Assembly: GCF_000219625.1 (NCBI RefSeq) | Contig: NC_018216.1 | Coordinates: forward strand, 1,798,001-1,862,000 | Source of the DNA: Zymoseptoria tritici IPO323 | Taxonomy: Eukaryota; Ascomycota; Dothideomycetes; Mycosphaerellales; Mycosphaerellaceae | Reading direction: 5' to 3' | Length of the DNA stretch: 64,000 nt | Shown: one piece after another, positions 31,811 through 44,208 of the stretch | Layout: each line of letters begins with the position of its first letter | Position numbering within the stretch: position 1 is the first letter of the stretch | Made by a program: the position numbers and the translations under genes | Notes under the pieces: generated by a model | Told to the model about the DNA's origin: nothing | Database searches by the model: none | What the model saw: only the letters and a program-made list of their open reading frames with translations

Positions 31811-32872
31811 TAAAACGATGTTCGAGATGGACGTGGTGACGTAGAAAAGTCCTGGGTGGAATTGGCTGAATGTTCGCCAAAAGAATTTGATACCCTGCGA
31901 ACGACTTGTCATGCCCTCAGTATATGTGTGTGTATCTTGCGCGATTATCTGAGCATATTACGTGCGTTCGAGGACTGAATGTGAGGTTTGCCGAATTGCA
32001 GGGCGGCGTATGAGATTCATTCACTGCAGAAAGCCGCTAGTCCCAAAATCGCAGTCTAGTGGTCTAGCGCACCTTCCTAAAACGCAGGCAATACAGCTAC
32101 GAACTGCAAGGTACCCATATAGGGCTGAGTTCACCAGTCATCATCTTGCTGACATCGATGCAAATCATTTTCAGTGAAGTGTCTGGTCCGTTTAGCTTGT
32201 GATCGAACTTCAGGCAGGTGACGAAATCACAGTGTCGCGTTCGAGGTTGTGGTAGTCAAGCACATGGACATCGTGCGATGCCCATCGGATGCACCCAGCC
32301 GTATATACATGTGACTCTAGATTGGTGAAACTCTAGGGGATGTGCCCGCTTACGGAACCGGTGTGGTGGCATCAAACCTCAGCTTAAGTCGTTGTCATCG
32401 TCGTGCGGCGGAACGGCAGAAGCTCGGCCGGACGCCGGGCTGCAGAGCAGTGATATCGATATATTGTAAGATTTCCCCTCCATCCAATCAAGCAAATCCA
32501 ACCATTTGGCCTCTTCGCAAGAATTGAGCTTGTAGTAATATAACGATCTGGTAGAGGGTTTCTTGGCTCCAAGAGTTTCTTTTGTTGAGTCGTTGGACAT
32601 GAGGAGCTATCTATATCTATCCTTTTGCTTGCTTGAAAGGAATTCGTTCATGATGTGGCATTCCACTGAAGCATTTCGTTTTGTTTCGGTGATGTGTTCG
32701 TTGTTGATGTGGCCAGTGTTCGAGCCCTGGGCTGTGTTTGAGATCCTTTGATTCTGAACTTTTGCATGTGACAGCCGGTGCGTCAGTAGACTTTGTCGTC
32801 CCTTGACCCTTCATTCTAGTCTTGTGTATTCAAGTGTTGACCACAAGCAAATCGAAGACATGCGCATCTAAC
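31811..32872. other. Intergenic region, 1.06 kb
   Basis: 3' region of VPS72 and upstream region of the small gene at 32873. I looked for tRNA or short spliced genes. A stretch near 32060 is vaguely A-box-like but has no acceptor stem or B box. No gene called. Confidence 0.45.
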
Positions 32873-33360
32873 ATGACCTCTCCAAGAAACTCGAACCTTA
32901 TGCATTCTCCTACTGCATCTGCAATTGCCGAGCACCAACTCAAGCGCAAAGCCAAGACAACGCATGTCGCCAGTCCTGGCGACAACCCGAATGCTGCTTT
33001 TGCCATGACCAAGTCCATTTCGCCCAAAGGTCTTTCCAGAATCGCCGCAAATGTACGAATAGACTCGAATCGCTCTACCTTCACCCAAGGATCTAGAACC
33101 CAAGACGAGCTTAGTGTTGACGACCAGCGCATGCCGCAGGCGGAAGTCGTCAAGCTGGCAAATCAATGGGCGCAAGACGAAGTGAACGGCAACCATAAGC
33201 GGTATGGTACTGCGTCGTCAGAGTTCATCGGGGTGTTTGCGGAGATTGTGAAAGCAAATCCCGGCAGGTACGTGTCATCTTTCCAGTATCTTGAAAAGGG
33301 GCTAACTCAACGGACAGATATGGCAAGGGTCGAGTCGTGAAGTGGGCCAGCGAAGGATGA
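32873..33360 (+). CDS. Small hypothetical protein, two exons
   Basis: Exons 32873-33267 and 33318-33360, with a 50-nt intron (GTACGT...GGACAG), give 145 residues. Phase is preserved, and the junction gives NPGRYGKGRVVKWASEG before TGA. I do not recognise the family. The N-terminal half is polar. The C-terminal half (VVKLANQWAQDEVNGNHKRY, SSEFIGVFAEIVKANPGR) looks like a small helical domain. An in-frame Met 18 codons upstream (near 32820) is an alternative start. Confidence 0.55.
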
Positions 33361-33589
33361 GGAGGCCGACAAAGGTGTTGTTCGGAGCCACGCAAGCGAT
33401 CTGTGTGATTGAGCCTGGTCGTTTATCCCGCTGCAGAATGGCATACCGCTTGCGTGAATCATACCATGGTCAGAGCCACTCCGATCACCTCAACCTTTGT
33501 GCAACCTGCAGCGGTGTCTTGACGTACAGCGAGTTCGCGATCTTCCGGCGATAGACTGCGCAATCATTGATTCATCTGCATACATTCCG

Positions 33590-34358
33590 TCAACGAGCGT
33601 CGGGGCTTGACTCAAAGCAAACACAAATACGTTGACCTGAACGCACTGGCTGCCCGTCCGGTCCAACCCAAAAATGCATCACGATTCGTTGATCGTATCG
33701 AGCTGTTGGCATATCATGTTCAAACAGCTTGACTCTTTCGATCCATCCTCCGTCTCTGTCAGCAGGGCCATGCAACCATTCAGTCGAAGCCAGGTGCCCG
33801 AGCCTTGGAAGCTCGCTGCGTCGCTGTAGACGCACATCTCGTGGCTGTTGGGTGATCTTCGTCTTCCACTCAGACCGCACACTCTCAGCAACCTAAGCCA
33901 TGATAGGGAACATATCATCTAGCCCTTGTGGATGGCGCGAGGTGGATGCCGATGCCTGACTCCCCTGCTTTCCACGAAATGTGCACCGTGCAGGTCTCAC
34001 TCGGCTGACTTGGACTGTGCGGATGGAACAGGAGAACGGCGTTGATGGCATTGACGTATTGACGGACGTTGAGATCGTCTGCAATGTCGTACAGCTCATG
34101 AGGAATCATGCCGCCGCTGCTGCCGACGTGAGTGGGACGCATCGGCATATTGCCCACTGTAGCGATCGGCCCATGGAGAGAGATATCCCGTACCATCGGG
34201 ACCATTGACATATGAGTCTTTTCACAGGTTTTCCTTGGGTCCTGGATGACGAAGTGGTTGACGGAGAACGGATGCTGGCCGCTTCTCTTGCTCAGCGAGC
34301 CCCACAGAAGCAAGTGCGGGGGCATCACACTCATGTAGCAGCCGCGCCCTACGAGCAT
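33590..34358 (-). CDS. Possible two-exon hypothetical gene
   Basis: Two protein-like open segments on the minus strand can be joined in phase. The upstream one (from 34358) contains MIPHELYDIADDLNVRQYVN and AINAVLLFHPHSPSQPSETC. The downstream one (ending 33590) contains VRSEWKTKITQQPRDVRLQR and VMHFWVGPDGQPVRSGQRIC. The best join uses a GTGCAC donor near 33980 and a CTTAG acceptor near 33898, about 219 residues in all. The donor is weak, the family is unknown, and the start lies only ~86 bp from the nitrilase start. It may be a decayed gene. Confidence 0.3.
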
Positions 34359-34444
34359 TGTTCGTCCACATTCCAGACTTGTTATATACCCTCATCGTCC
34401 CCAGTGCGTGAGAAATCGTGTATTTCCTACTTCGCATCGTATAC

Positions 34445-36003
34445 ATGGCGCCCAAAATCCTTCGTCTTGCCGTCTCCCAGTCTCGCTCACTCTCCGACCT
34501 TCAATCGACGCTCGAATCCCTCCGATCGACCACGCAAACCGCTGCAGCTCAAGGCGTAGACTTGATCCTGTTCCCAGAGGCGTTCCTTGGAGGATATCCG
34601 CGAACATGTTCATTCGGTGCTGCAGTCGGAGCGAGGTCTGATGAGGGCAGAGAGCAGTTTCTCCATTATTTCCGGGACTGCGTGGACTTGGGCGATACAC
34701 CGGCTGGTGCTGGGGATGACTGGCTGGAGAAGAGATTACCTGTTGCAAGAGGAAAAAGTGTGAGAGGTGACGGGACTAGAGAGTTCTTGGAGAAGGTTGC
34801 CAGAGATACAGGGGTGTTTGTCTGCACTGGACTTGTGGAGAAGGCAGGTGGGACGTTATATGTAGGCTCAGCATCGAAAGTAATGTCGGCTTACTCGTTC
34901 TCTGGAGACTGATCATTGGAGCAGTGTGCGGTAGTGTATGTTTGCCCGAAGCTGGGTGTCCTTGGAAAGCGCAGGAAGGTGATGCCCACTGGCTCCGAGA
35001 GACTAGTATGTCCATTGATCGAACTTGCCCTATGCGAGAACTCCAACTAACGTTGCTAGATATGGGGACAAGGCTCTCCTTCGACACTGAAAGCCATTAC
35101 CACGACGATCAAGAATGTTCAGCGTACGTCTCCATCAGTTTCAAGGCCAGAGGCGTCATCCACGCCATGCACTTTGATCTTGTCATCAGTCGCTGATCGA
35201 ACCTGCCCTTCTAGTCACCATTGGCTGCGCCATATGCTGGGAGAACATGATGCCACTTCTCCGCCAATCACTGTACGCGCAGAACGTCAATCTCATCATC
35301 TCACCTACAGCCGATGCTCGGGACACCTGGTTGCCTCTTGTTCGTACAATCGGCAACGAAGGAAGATGCTTTGTTCTGAGCGCAATCTCGTGCGTCAAGA
35401 AGAAGAACCTGCCCGAATGGATCGCGTCTCCGTACAAGGCTGCTGAAGCAAGAGCCGGCTCTAAAGAGGCTGCAGTCGATGGCGTTTCACCTCCTCCTCC
35501 AGCGGTCAATGGCTTGAACTCGCCTGTTCGTGGTCGTCGCAGGTCAACTATTACCGTGAAGGAGGAAGGCCACGAACTGGTCTTGCCGAGCGTTGACGAG
35601 AACAAGGCCTCGCCTGCCGCTCGGCCCAAAGCTGCCCTTCCATCTTCGTCTTCGTCGTCGTCGGGCGATGAGTTTGCCTGCCGAGGCGGGTCTTGTATCA
35701 CAGGCCCGAGGGGCGAGGTCGTTGCCGAGCCGTTATGGGAAATCGAAGACGGCGGCCTTGTCATTCGAGATGTCGACTTCGAAGACTGTGAGAGAGGCAG
35801 ATTAGATCTGGTAAGTCTCCCAAGGGCATGAGGCTTGCGGCGTGCGAGATTGTCGTGGCCTGCGTCAAGTCTGCGTCTGCATCGCCGTGCTGCCCGAGCA
35901 TCGCTGACCCTTATACCCTTTGTAGGACGTTGCGGGTAGCTATTCGAGGAATGATGCTTTCAAACTCACGGTCGAGGGTCTGGACCTGAACCCGCCGCCA
36001 TAG
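34445..36003 (+). CDS. Nitrilase / cyanide hydratase-family protein
   Basis: Five exons, 34445-34861, 34925-35005, 35060-35123, 35215-35810 and 35926-36003, give 411 residues, and every junction keeps phase. The carbon-nitrogen hydrolase triad is visible: Glu45 in [10 protein letters not shown], Lys157 in KRRKVMPT and Cys195 in CAICWEN. It should hydrolyse nitriles to acids or amides in the cytosol. An unusual feature is a ~75-residue low-complexity insert after [12 protein letters not shown] (Ser/Pro/Ala-rich, ending [10 protein letters not shown]), lying between the catalytic fold and the conserved [20 protein letters not shown]. Amidase or cyanide dihydratase activity are alternatives within the family. 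Confidence 0.9.
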
Positions 36004-37236
36004 AGCAGTCGCTTTGGCCTGGCCTGTCTGGAGGCGAATGTGCAGAACAGGCACGGACGATAGGAGTGGAGTGTGCAGACTGACATCGATGAGCTGTTCT
36101 TCGCGACACTCCCATTGAACGCCTCAAGAGTCGTAGAATATCGACGACATCACGGCTCCTTTTGAGCGCATTTCCTGAGTCTGTAGGTGTGTTGCAAGCC
36201 TTCCCGGTCCTTGTCATACGTTTCAGCTTGACGTGCCAATGGCAGCCAATGGCGAGCTCAGAATGGCATATACTGCGGATGCACATATCAGGGGCATTGC
36301 TGTGTAAGGTACACCGGAGGCAACATTCAGGACATGTTTCGGACTCCACAGCGGGCTCTCCCAAACTCAGCGTTATAGTCATGCATACAGCGGGCAGATC
36401 CAAAAAGTCGAGGATTGCACATGGGAGAAAGCAGCCGTCAAGGCTGAACTTTGAAATGCGCCAGTGTGGAGCTTCTGGGGCGGGCGAATTGTGAAACGTG
36501 AAGCGAAGCCTCAAGTCCGGGCTGGAGAGAGAAATCCGAACGTCTACTACTCCACTGCGCACTACACTTTGTACCTTCCTTCTCTTCCGCCGAGTATCAC
36601 CGACCGATTAATGAACCTCGCCATCACCGCCACCATCTCCACCACCCCGTCCCTTCATCACCACCGCCATCACTTGTCGCCGCTGCATCTTCTGCTCTGC
36701 CAACCGATCCTCCGCTGCCATCTCTGGTACTGTCTGTAGCTCACAGTTCCAACGAATCATCAGCCTCCACCTCTCCCGTACCACGCCCCTCACTTTGCTG
36801 GTACTGTGAGGCTGATGCCGCTTCTTTTGATTTTTCCTGCCGCTACGACTGCCACCGGCTTACGACTCGACGACCTTGTCCTGAAATTCCGCACGAGTTG
36901 AGTGCTGAACGACGGGCTGACACCTGAAACGCCATCTCCGACTCCTTCGAACGATAACCCTGCAACCCTTGTATAATCCCACGTGTGCGCCCAATCCCTC
37001 TCCCGAAATCGAGGAGCAGGACACGGACGAACTGTTCACGACCGCCATCACACCCGAACGCAAGCAGGTCTTGACGAACAGCACAGTCGCTGAGTGAAAG
37101 AGCTGTGTAACGACAAGAGGAAGAACCACGCGCAAGGACGCCAATTTGTTGTACACATAAACCCTTCTATCGCTCCCTTCAAGAGCTCGAGTCAGCGTCC
37201 TCTCTCGAAACAGAGAGACAGACGACCTAATCCATA
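36004..37236. other. Intergenic / long leader region, 1.2 kb
   Basis: Upstream of the RRM-PUF gene. The part from ~36560 to 36790 is CT-rich on the plus strand with (CCATCAC)-like low complexity, suggesting a long 5' leader. A 198-codon minus-strand frame (35966-36562) overlaps the nitrilase 3' end and shows no family features. Confidence 0.45.
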
Positions 37237-40200
37237 ATGGCTCCCACTTCTCGACCCGACTACAACCTCCATCTCGAGGGCCTCCCACAGCTCAACATGC
37301 AGACCCGATCCGCCAGCACTTCACAAGCAAATTCTCCCATCGAACCGCCTGCAGGCTCAGGCTTGAGATATCCTTTGGGCAATGGTGCACAAGTTGGATC
37401 TGGCAGAACAGGTTCTCCCAGCAAGGAATACGGCAGTCGACTCTTTCCAAAACGGTAAGAATTAACGATGCGACGCAGGCGATGGAGCTGACAAGTTACG
37501 CAGTGCACGGGAGATTCAGCAACAGGAAGGTCTCTCGCCGCAGATCTGGGGCCCTCCCACGACCGGCAGTGGCCATTCGACACCCCTCAGAGAGACGATT
37601 CCCGAATCACCCAGCAGCGATAATTTTCCCGACTTTGACGCAGCACCGCCATCCAACGGCAGTCCGTCCACGGAGTCTCCATCGAACTCGACACGACGCA
37701 CAAGAGCTGGTACTGTTCCATCACGGTTTCCTGCAATGGGTACATCCTCAAATTCTGCATCGAAAGCGGGCCGACCGACTCCGTCGAGCGGTCCGTACTC
37801 AGGATCCAGCTCGCCGGGACTGTTCGAGCAGCAGGTCGCCGCTGGAGCTGCTCTCAGCAGTAGCAATGCCGCTTTGCTATCACGTCTGAGAGCTGGATCA
37901 ATGCCACAACGTCCGAACATGCTGGGCACATCCAATCCATTTGGCAATTCGCTTTTTGCAAGTAACTGGATGGCAGGAAGAGAGCGGGCAAGTACCCTGC
38001 AGAGTATCCGTTCTTCGGATGGCCCATCGTCTCCCATTGCCTCTCCTGCAGACGGCGACGTCAGAACGTTGGACTACTTGGGCCTGGTCGACAACCCCAA
38101 TTCTGGACACAATGGCTTGTCTAGGGCGGAAATGGACATGCTTATGAGCCAGTCGGGCATGAATGGTGTTGGAGGCGTCACGATCGCAGATTTGGCTGCA
38201 CTGAACGCATACAACAATAAGAACACGGCGAATCGCTTCCGCTCGTACTCGGTCAATGCAAAGGAAAAGTATGCAGATGGTGAAGAGGATGAGATGGATC
38301 AGTATGAGCAGCTTCAACAACAGCTCTATCCCGGCTCGATGACTCCGACCGATGCAACTGCTGCTGCCCAAGCTGCTGCCATTCATGAAGCGGTTCGACA
38401 GCACAATCTCGAGGTGCAGGCATTTGCCAACTTCGCAAGCGCGAACAGACCGAGAGCTCGTACCGCCGGAGTCCTGGACTCGCCATCGTCTCGAGTCCTA
38501 CGCAATTATGCACCCACTGCATCTCGCATGGAGAACAGCATCACAGCGGCCGACTTGCAAAGCAACGATGGCTCGGAATATGGTAATTTGGCGACCGCTG
38601 TGCAGAACATGAACCTCAACAACAAGAAGGTGTCCTATGAAGGTGGCTTAGACGCTGGAAGTTTGGAAACTCCAACTCGCTCACTGTGGCTTGGAAACAT
38701 CCCCTCGTCTACCACTGTCTCCTCTCTGAACGCCATTTTCGGCCAGTTCGGCCCAATCGAATTTGCCAGGGTGCTGACCCACAAGAGCTGTGGCTTTGTG
38801 AACTTTGAGAGCCTGCAGAGTGCCGTCGCCGCCAAGGGGCAGTGCAATGGCAAGGAGATCTTCCCCGGATGTGGGCCCGTTAGGATCGGGTTCGCAAAGG
38901 AACAGAGCGCCTCCAACACGCCTGGAGCCAATGGAATATATCCTTCGCCAAGTCCGGATCCGTTCGTATCGAAGAGTCGCGCAGATAACAGTCAGGCTTC
39001 AGCAGGCGCGCAGGCTGGTGGAAACATCAATGCCGAGACCGCCGCCGCTGCACTTGCGACTCCGAATCTGCTGGAGTCGAAAGATGAGATCTCCAACATC
39101 GTCCAACAGTTTGGTGCTACCCAAGAAGACCAAACTCGAATGATAGCGGCCTTGGAGACTGCAATGAATTGGGATCAGTATCTGCCAGAAATCCCGCCGA
39201 TGCAGGAGCCGAGTCATAGCAGAGTCCACGATGCTCCACGTCTGCGCGAGATCCGCAAGCGTATCGACAATAACTCGTGTAGCCCGACGGAGATTGAGAG
39301 CATTGCCATGGAAATGCTGCCCGAAATCGCTGAGCTTGCATCGGACTATCTGGGCAACACTGTCGTGCAGAAGCTCTTTGAGCACTGTTCCGAAGAGACC
39401 AAGGAGGCGATGCTAGGTGAAATCGCACCGCACCTGGCAGAGATTGGCGTTCACAAGAACGGAACCTGGGCTGCGCAGAAAATCATCGATGTCGCCCGAA
39501 CTCCAAACCAGATGACGATGATCGTGGATGCCCTAAAACCTCATGCTGTCAACCTCTTCCTCGACCAGTACGGCAACTACGTGATGCAGTGTTGCTTGCG
39601 ATTCCAGGCTCCAATCAACAACTTCATCTTTGATACGATGCTGAGCAAGCTCTGGGACTCTGCTCAGGGTCGATTTGGTGCTCGGGCAATGCGTGCGTGT
39701 CTTGAGAGCCACTTCGCGACCAATGACCAGAAGCGACTCATGGCAGCCGCCATCGCTTTGCACGGCGCTCAACTTGCTACAAACTCGAACGGTGCCCTTC
39801 TCCTGACCTGGTTTCTGGATACCTGCACGTTCCCTCGCCGTCGCTCGGTCCTCGCGCCACGACTTATCCCTCACCTGGTTCATCTATGCACGCACAAGGT
39901 CGCCTACTTGACCGTCCTCAAGGTCATCAACCAACGTAACGAGACCGACGCCCGCGATAGCATTCTTCGCGCCCTATTTTTTGACGAACAGACCCTCACC
40001 GACATTATTAGCGACCATGGGTGCGGCGCGACCCTTATCTTTAAAGTATTGACCACCCCATTCCTCGACGAAGGCGTCCGTCCGGAGTGCGTGGAGAATG
40101 TTCGAAACGTCCTCCTTCGCATGAAGGCCACCCCATCTCAAGGCTACAAGCGTCTTATGGATGAAGTCGGCCTCTCGACTCGACACGGCGGTACACCTGA

Positions 40201-40858
40201 TGGAGCTCGCTCCAACTCGAAGTCCCGGCAGTCCAACGGCTACCATCATACCAACCAGGGTCCGGTTTATGACAATCTGTCCCACCAAGCTAATGGCTAC
40301 CCTCGCGGCTCTCCTTACCTCTCGCAGACTGACCCTTCTGCGCTCTCCCGCTCCATCAGCATGGACTCGAACTCCTTCGATCCCTACCTCCAACAATACA
40401 CTCACCATCAATCGCCGGCGCTTTCTACTCCCGGCCTTTCTCCCATCAACCCTCTGCAATATCAACAAGCACTCCTCGCACAACAGTCTCAGCTCCAATC
40501 TCATCAGCAACACCTCAACCATCACCAACGCCCTCCAGCCTTCTACCCATCACCCGGGCTCACGCCTGTAAACGCGATGAACGGCATGTCGAACTACGGT
40601 CCTCAATCCCTTCCGCCGCAACCTGGTACTCCCGGCGGCGGAATGGGATACCATGCCTCGCCAATGCAGTTGCAAATGCAGATGCAAGGCATGGGTATGA
40701 ATGGATTCCAGGGCGGTCCAGCTGGGTTCGGTCAGATGGGCCAGTACGGCGGTGCGCCTGGATTCGGCATGCCGCCACCACCACAACCGCAATTCTACGC
40801 GCAGCAGGGAAAGACAAATGGTGGCGGTGGCGGAAGGCGCGGAAGAGGTGGAAACTGA
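37237..40858 (+). CDS. RRM plus Pumilio-repeat RNA-binding protein (JSN1/PUF2-like)
   Basis: Exons 37237-37454 and 37504-40858 (intron GTAAGA...CGCAG) give 1190 residues. A long Ser/Pro/Asn-rich N-terminus leads to one RRM at ~464-540 (SLWLGNIPSSTTVSSLNAIF, GQFGPIEFARVLTHKSCGFV). Pumilio repeats follow at ~660-945 (for example LASDYLGNTVVQKLFEHCSE, IGVHKNGTWAAQKIIDVART, FLDQYGNYVMQCCLRF). The C-terminus is Gln/Pro/Gly-rich and ends RRGRGGN. RRM followed by PUF is the architecture of yeast Jsn1 and Puf2, which bind 3' UTRs of membrane-protein mRNAs. The low-complexity ends could support RNP granules (inference). Confidence 0.92.
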
Positions 40859-41832
40859 GAGATGATTAGCGACGAGTCGGAGCAGCAAACAACACATCTG
40901 ATCTACTTCACAGAGGGAATGATGCGATGCAATCACGAATGCCATCGCCATTGCCTTTGGCACGCGCGCGAGGAGTCCGGGTCTGACATGGAATCAGTTA
41001 CATTAGCGATATGAACCAACCACAAAACGACTTGCAGGCAGGCTGCTTTGCTGGGTACGAAAGCATGGGACGAGGGGAGGGTAAAGCATTCTTTTTGTAT
41101 TCATAGAGTGGGCACGAAAACGCGGATATGTTCGACTTGTGAGGATTATCTCTTGTATTGTGTAACTTTGATGAGGGACTGTTCTGTTTTGGCCTACATT
41201 GCTCTCCTCTTTCAATCTTCCTCGATGTGGCCTTGCCTCCATGGCAGAAAAGCCTATGGGAAGCGTCGGCGCACCAATTCGCAAAAGGTAGGATATTCGA
41301 TCGATTGTTCGGCAGGACATACAATTTGATAGCGATGGAAGGAGATTAACATTGTCACTCAGATGTGGGCTTCACTCACAGCAGGATACATTATTTTCAG
41401 AGTACAAAGAACCGCTCCAGACGCTTCGACAAGACGTCTCGCCGGCGTGCTTTTATTCTACAATAATAGAGAATCCGAGTTCACGGTCTAGACATCTTAC
41501 ATCGGTCTCCCGGCATCCCATTATCGAAAAGTTGTGAATCCTTATCAGTAGACGCCATGGTATGGCCAGGCCAATAGAGTTGGAGGCATTGGAGGAAAAA
41601 ATTGGTCTGGGTCGCCCGGTGCGATTTCGGAGGTGAATTGCCCTGGCTGCTGTGATGAGTCTGACTTGACACGCCCTGCCTCTTCGAGATCCACCTCTCA
41701 AGAACTTTCACAACCCTACCACCTCTCAACCCACAGGCCCGCATTACATTACAGCTCCGACTTCTCACTGGATCTCGTCCACATCCCTCTTACAACAACA
41801 TCACACATATCACGGGCGACTCACACGACTTC
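40859..41832. other. Intergenic region, 974 bp, with CPA1 promoter
   Basis: PUF-gene 3' UTR, then the CPA1 promoter. A TGAGTC near 41655 is a partial match to the Gcn4/CPC1 site TGASTCA expected for an arginine gene. This is a weak indication only. Confidence 0.4.
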
Positions 41833-42015
41833 ATGTCGACAGCCCCTACACTCTTCACCTCGCAAGGTATGACGCAGACCGCCTTCCCTTCCGCCCGCGA
41901 TAACACAATCTATGCCTCAATCTCCGGGTCCATTGCGTGGCGACGACAAAATCATTTGCTAATGCTTGCTCTAGACTACATCAGTGACCACTTGTGGAAG
42001 GCCTCAGTGAACTAA
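41833..42015 (+). promoter_or_regulatory. Arginine attenuator peptide uORF (spliced)
   Basis: An upstream ORF in the CPA1 leader. Exons 41833-41866 and 41975-42015 join across a 108-nt intron (GTATGA...CTCTAG) to encode 24 residues containing FTSQDYISDHLWKA, then TAA. This is the arginine attenuator peptide family: same length as the Neurospora arg-2 peptide, with the key Asp12 and Trp19 in place. In that system the nascent peptide plus arginine stalls the terminating ribosome and lowers translation of the downstream ORF. The uORF stop is 57 nt before the CPA1 ATG. Confidence 0.95.
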
Positions 42016-42072
42016 AAGCTACTTCGAGCCCTTCGCAGGGGATCCAATCAATTCAACAATCCAACAACCACC

Positions 42073-43431
42073 ATGGCCACCGCTATTCTATCCCGAACCT
42101 TGAAGCCGTCTTTCAAGACCGCCTTCTCCAGGTCCACCAACCAGATCCGATGCAATGCCACCGTCGCTCCCGGCATGCCACGAGTGCCAGCGGCTGCTCC
42201 CTCCACTCGCTCGACCAAGCCATCGTACGAGCGTGCCACTTTCACCATTCGAGATGGTCCGATTTTCCACGGAAAGAGCTTCGGTGCGAGGACCAACATC
42301 AGTGGCGAGGCTGTCTTCACGACCTCGCTCGTGGGATACCCGGAGTCGATGACCGACCCTTCATACCGTGGACAAATTCTCGTCTTCACTCAGCCTCTGA
42401 TCGGCAACTATGGAGTGCCGTCCAATGCCCGTGACGAGTACGGTTTGCTCAAATACTTTGAGAGTCCAAACATTCAGGCATGTGCCATTGTGGTGGCGGA
42501 CGCCGCACTGCAGTACTCGCACTGGACTGCAGTCGAGAGCTTGTCGGAGTGGTGCGCTCGCGAGGGCGTGCCGGCGATTACCGGAGTGGACACTCGTGCC
42601 ATTGTCACCCATCTTCGTGAGGAGGGATCCTCGCTTGGAAAGATCACCATTGGCGAGGAGTACGATGCTGACGAGGACGAGGCCTACGAAGACCCAGCTA
42701 ATGTCAACCTGGTCCGCAAGGTGTCCACCAAGGCTCCCTTCCATGTGCCGTCTCCCAATGGCAATGCTCACGTTGCCTTGATCGACTGCGGTGTCAAGGA
42801 GAACATCATTCGCTCAATCGTCAGCCGTGGCGCCAGTGTGACTTGCCTACCATACGATTATCCAATCCACAAGTCTGCCCACCACTTTGACGGTGTCTTC
42901 ATCTCCAACGGACCCGGAGATCCCACCCACTGCCGAAGCACCAGTGACAACCTTCGCACGCTCATGAACACCAGCCAGATCCCAATCATGGGAATCTGCC
43001 TCGGTCATCAGCTGCTCGCGATCGCAGCCGGAGCTGGCACGACCAAGATGAAGTACGGCAACCGTGCCCACAACATTCCCGCGCTGGACCTCAGCACTGG
43101 CAAGTGCCACATCACCAGCCAGAACCACGGTTATGCTGTTGATGCCACAACCCTTCCCAACGACTTCAAGGAATACTTCACGAACTTGAACGACGGCTCC
43201 AACGAGGGCATGATTCACAAGTCCCGCCCGATCTTCAGCACACAGTTCCATCCGGAGGCCAAGGGTGGTCCATTGGACAGCAGCTACCTTTTCGATGCGT
43301 ACTTGGAGAGTGTGAAGAAGTACAAGGCCAGCCAGGACGTGCTCAAGGGCGGTGCCGACAGCAAGCCCAGCCCACTTCTGGTGGATTTGCTGGCGAAGGA
43401 GAGAGTGGGTGTTGCTCCAGGGCAGAGCTGA
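42073..43431 (+). CDS. CPA1: Carbamoyl-phosphate synthase, arginine-specific small chain
   Basis: A 452-residue intronless frame. Residues 1-~45 ([20 protein letters not shown], Arg/Ser/Ala-rich without acids) are a mitochondrial presequence. Residues ~52-190 form the CPSase small-chain domain ([51 protein letters not shown]). Residues ~230-420 form the class I glutamine amidotransferase, with nucleophile Cys309 in GICLGHQ, and His393 and Glu395 in FHPEA. It supplies ammonia to the large chain for arginine synthesis. Regulation by the attenuator uORF just upstream is strongly indicated. Confidence 0.97.
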   Translation: MATAILSRTLKPSFKTAFSRSTNQIRCNATVAPGMPRVPAAAPSTRSTKPSYERATFTIRDGPIFHGKSFGARTNISGEAVFTTSLVGYPESMTDPSYRGQILVFTQPLIGNYGVPSNARDEYGLLKYFESPNIQACAIVVADAALQYSHWTAVESLSEWCAREGVPAITGVDTRAIVTHLREEGSSLGKITIGEEYDADEDEAYEDPANVNLVRKVSTKAPFHVPSPNGNAHVALIDCGVKENIIRSIVSRGASVTCLPYDYPIHKSAHHFDGVFISNGPGDPTHCRSTSDNLRTLMNTSQIPIMGICLGHQLLAIAAGAGTTKMKYGNRAHNIPALDLSTGKCHITSQNHGYAVDATTLPNDFKEYFTNLNDGSNEGMIHKSRPIFSTQFHPEAKGGPLDSSYLFDAYLESVKKYKASQDVLKGGADSKPSPLLVDLLAKERVGVAPGQS

Positions 43432-44208
43432 ATGATGACTTGAGGGCGAATCGGTCTCACAAATGTCATCTTTACGGGTCAATTTTGGATTTCTTTACGA
43501 ATACTAGCGTTGCGTCTTTAGACAAAGTTCGTGCGATAAATACTAGCGAATATGAGCTGTCGACCGGTCAAAAGTCCCGTGCGCGTGGTCAACGCCACGA
43601 CCAGGATAACCCCTCAGGAAGTTGGTGAATCTTGAGTGACGCAGTGTACCAGGTCATTATTGTCCTCCGAAAACCGAACAGCACTTGAGGCTGGTCTGCA
43701 TTGTCAAGCCGGCGACATGCTCTCATCATCGGCAGCCGGTACGCTTTATAATTAAGCTCATCAAGATTCGACGCCTCCGAGGCTTAGCATGTCGTACAAT
43801 GTCGTACCCCTCGGAGGATTCGCGACTTGCACCGCCTTCACAGACCCCTGTTTCTCTACTCACTGGCATTCCCATACTTTATCTTCCTTGAAACAGGATT
43901 CCATTGCTCTGACACTTGCGACTTTACATCTTTCTTTCACTCCACCATTTCGCCAGGCCTACACATAGCACGGATCTGACGCGAGCTTCACCGAGATATC
44001 GAGATCTATCATAGACGAATCGAGCATCCCGAGAGAGCAGCGAACCGAGAAAGCAATCGCGACAAAGACGACGCACGAGAGCAGTCGCGCATGGAGTCCA
44101 CGAGCCGAGCACGATAACCCGCGTCGCAAGACACCCCACGAAAGAAATTCACCTCAGCCAACGTGACAGTCGACAGCGGGTTTGTGGACTGTAGGAAGAG
44201 AAGCAATA
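43432..44208. other. Intergenic region, 777 bp
   Basis: CPA1 3' UTR and promoter/leader of the membrane protein gene at 44209. A GC-rich near-palindromic stretch around 43770-43820 (GACGCCTCCGAGGCTTAG; TACAATGTCGTACCCCTCGGAGG) repeats CCTCGGAGG/CTCCGAGG in opposite orientation and could form a hairpin. No gene seen. Confidence 0.4.

Noticed and set aside
32040..32110. tRNA-like sequence
   Set aside because: Only a loose A-box resemblance; no acceptor stem pairing or B box.
35966..36562. 198-codon minus-strand frame at the nitrilase 3' end
   Set aside because: Overlaps the last nitrilase exon, contains no domain and no splice partners, and has Cys/Arg/Ser-rich chance composition.
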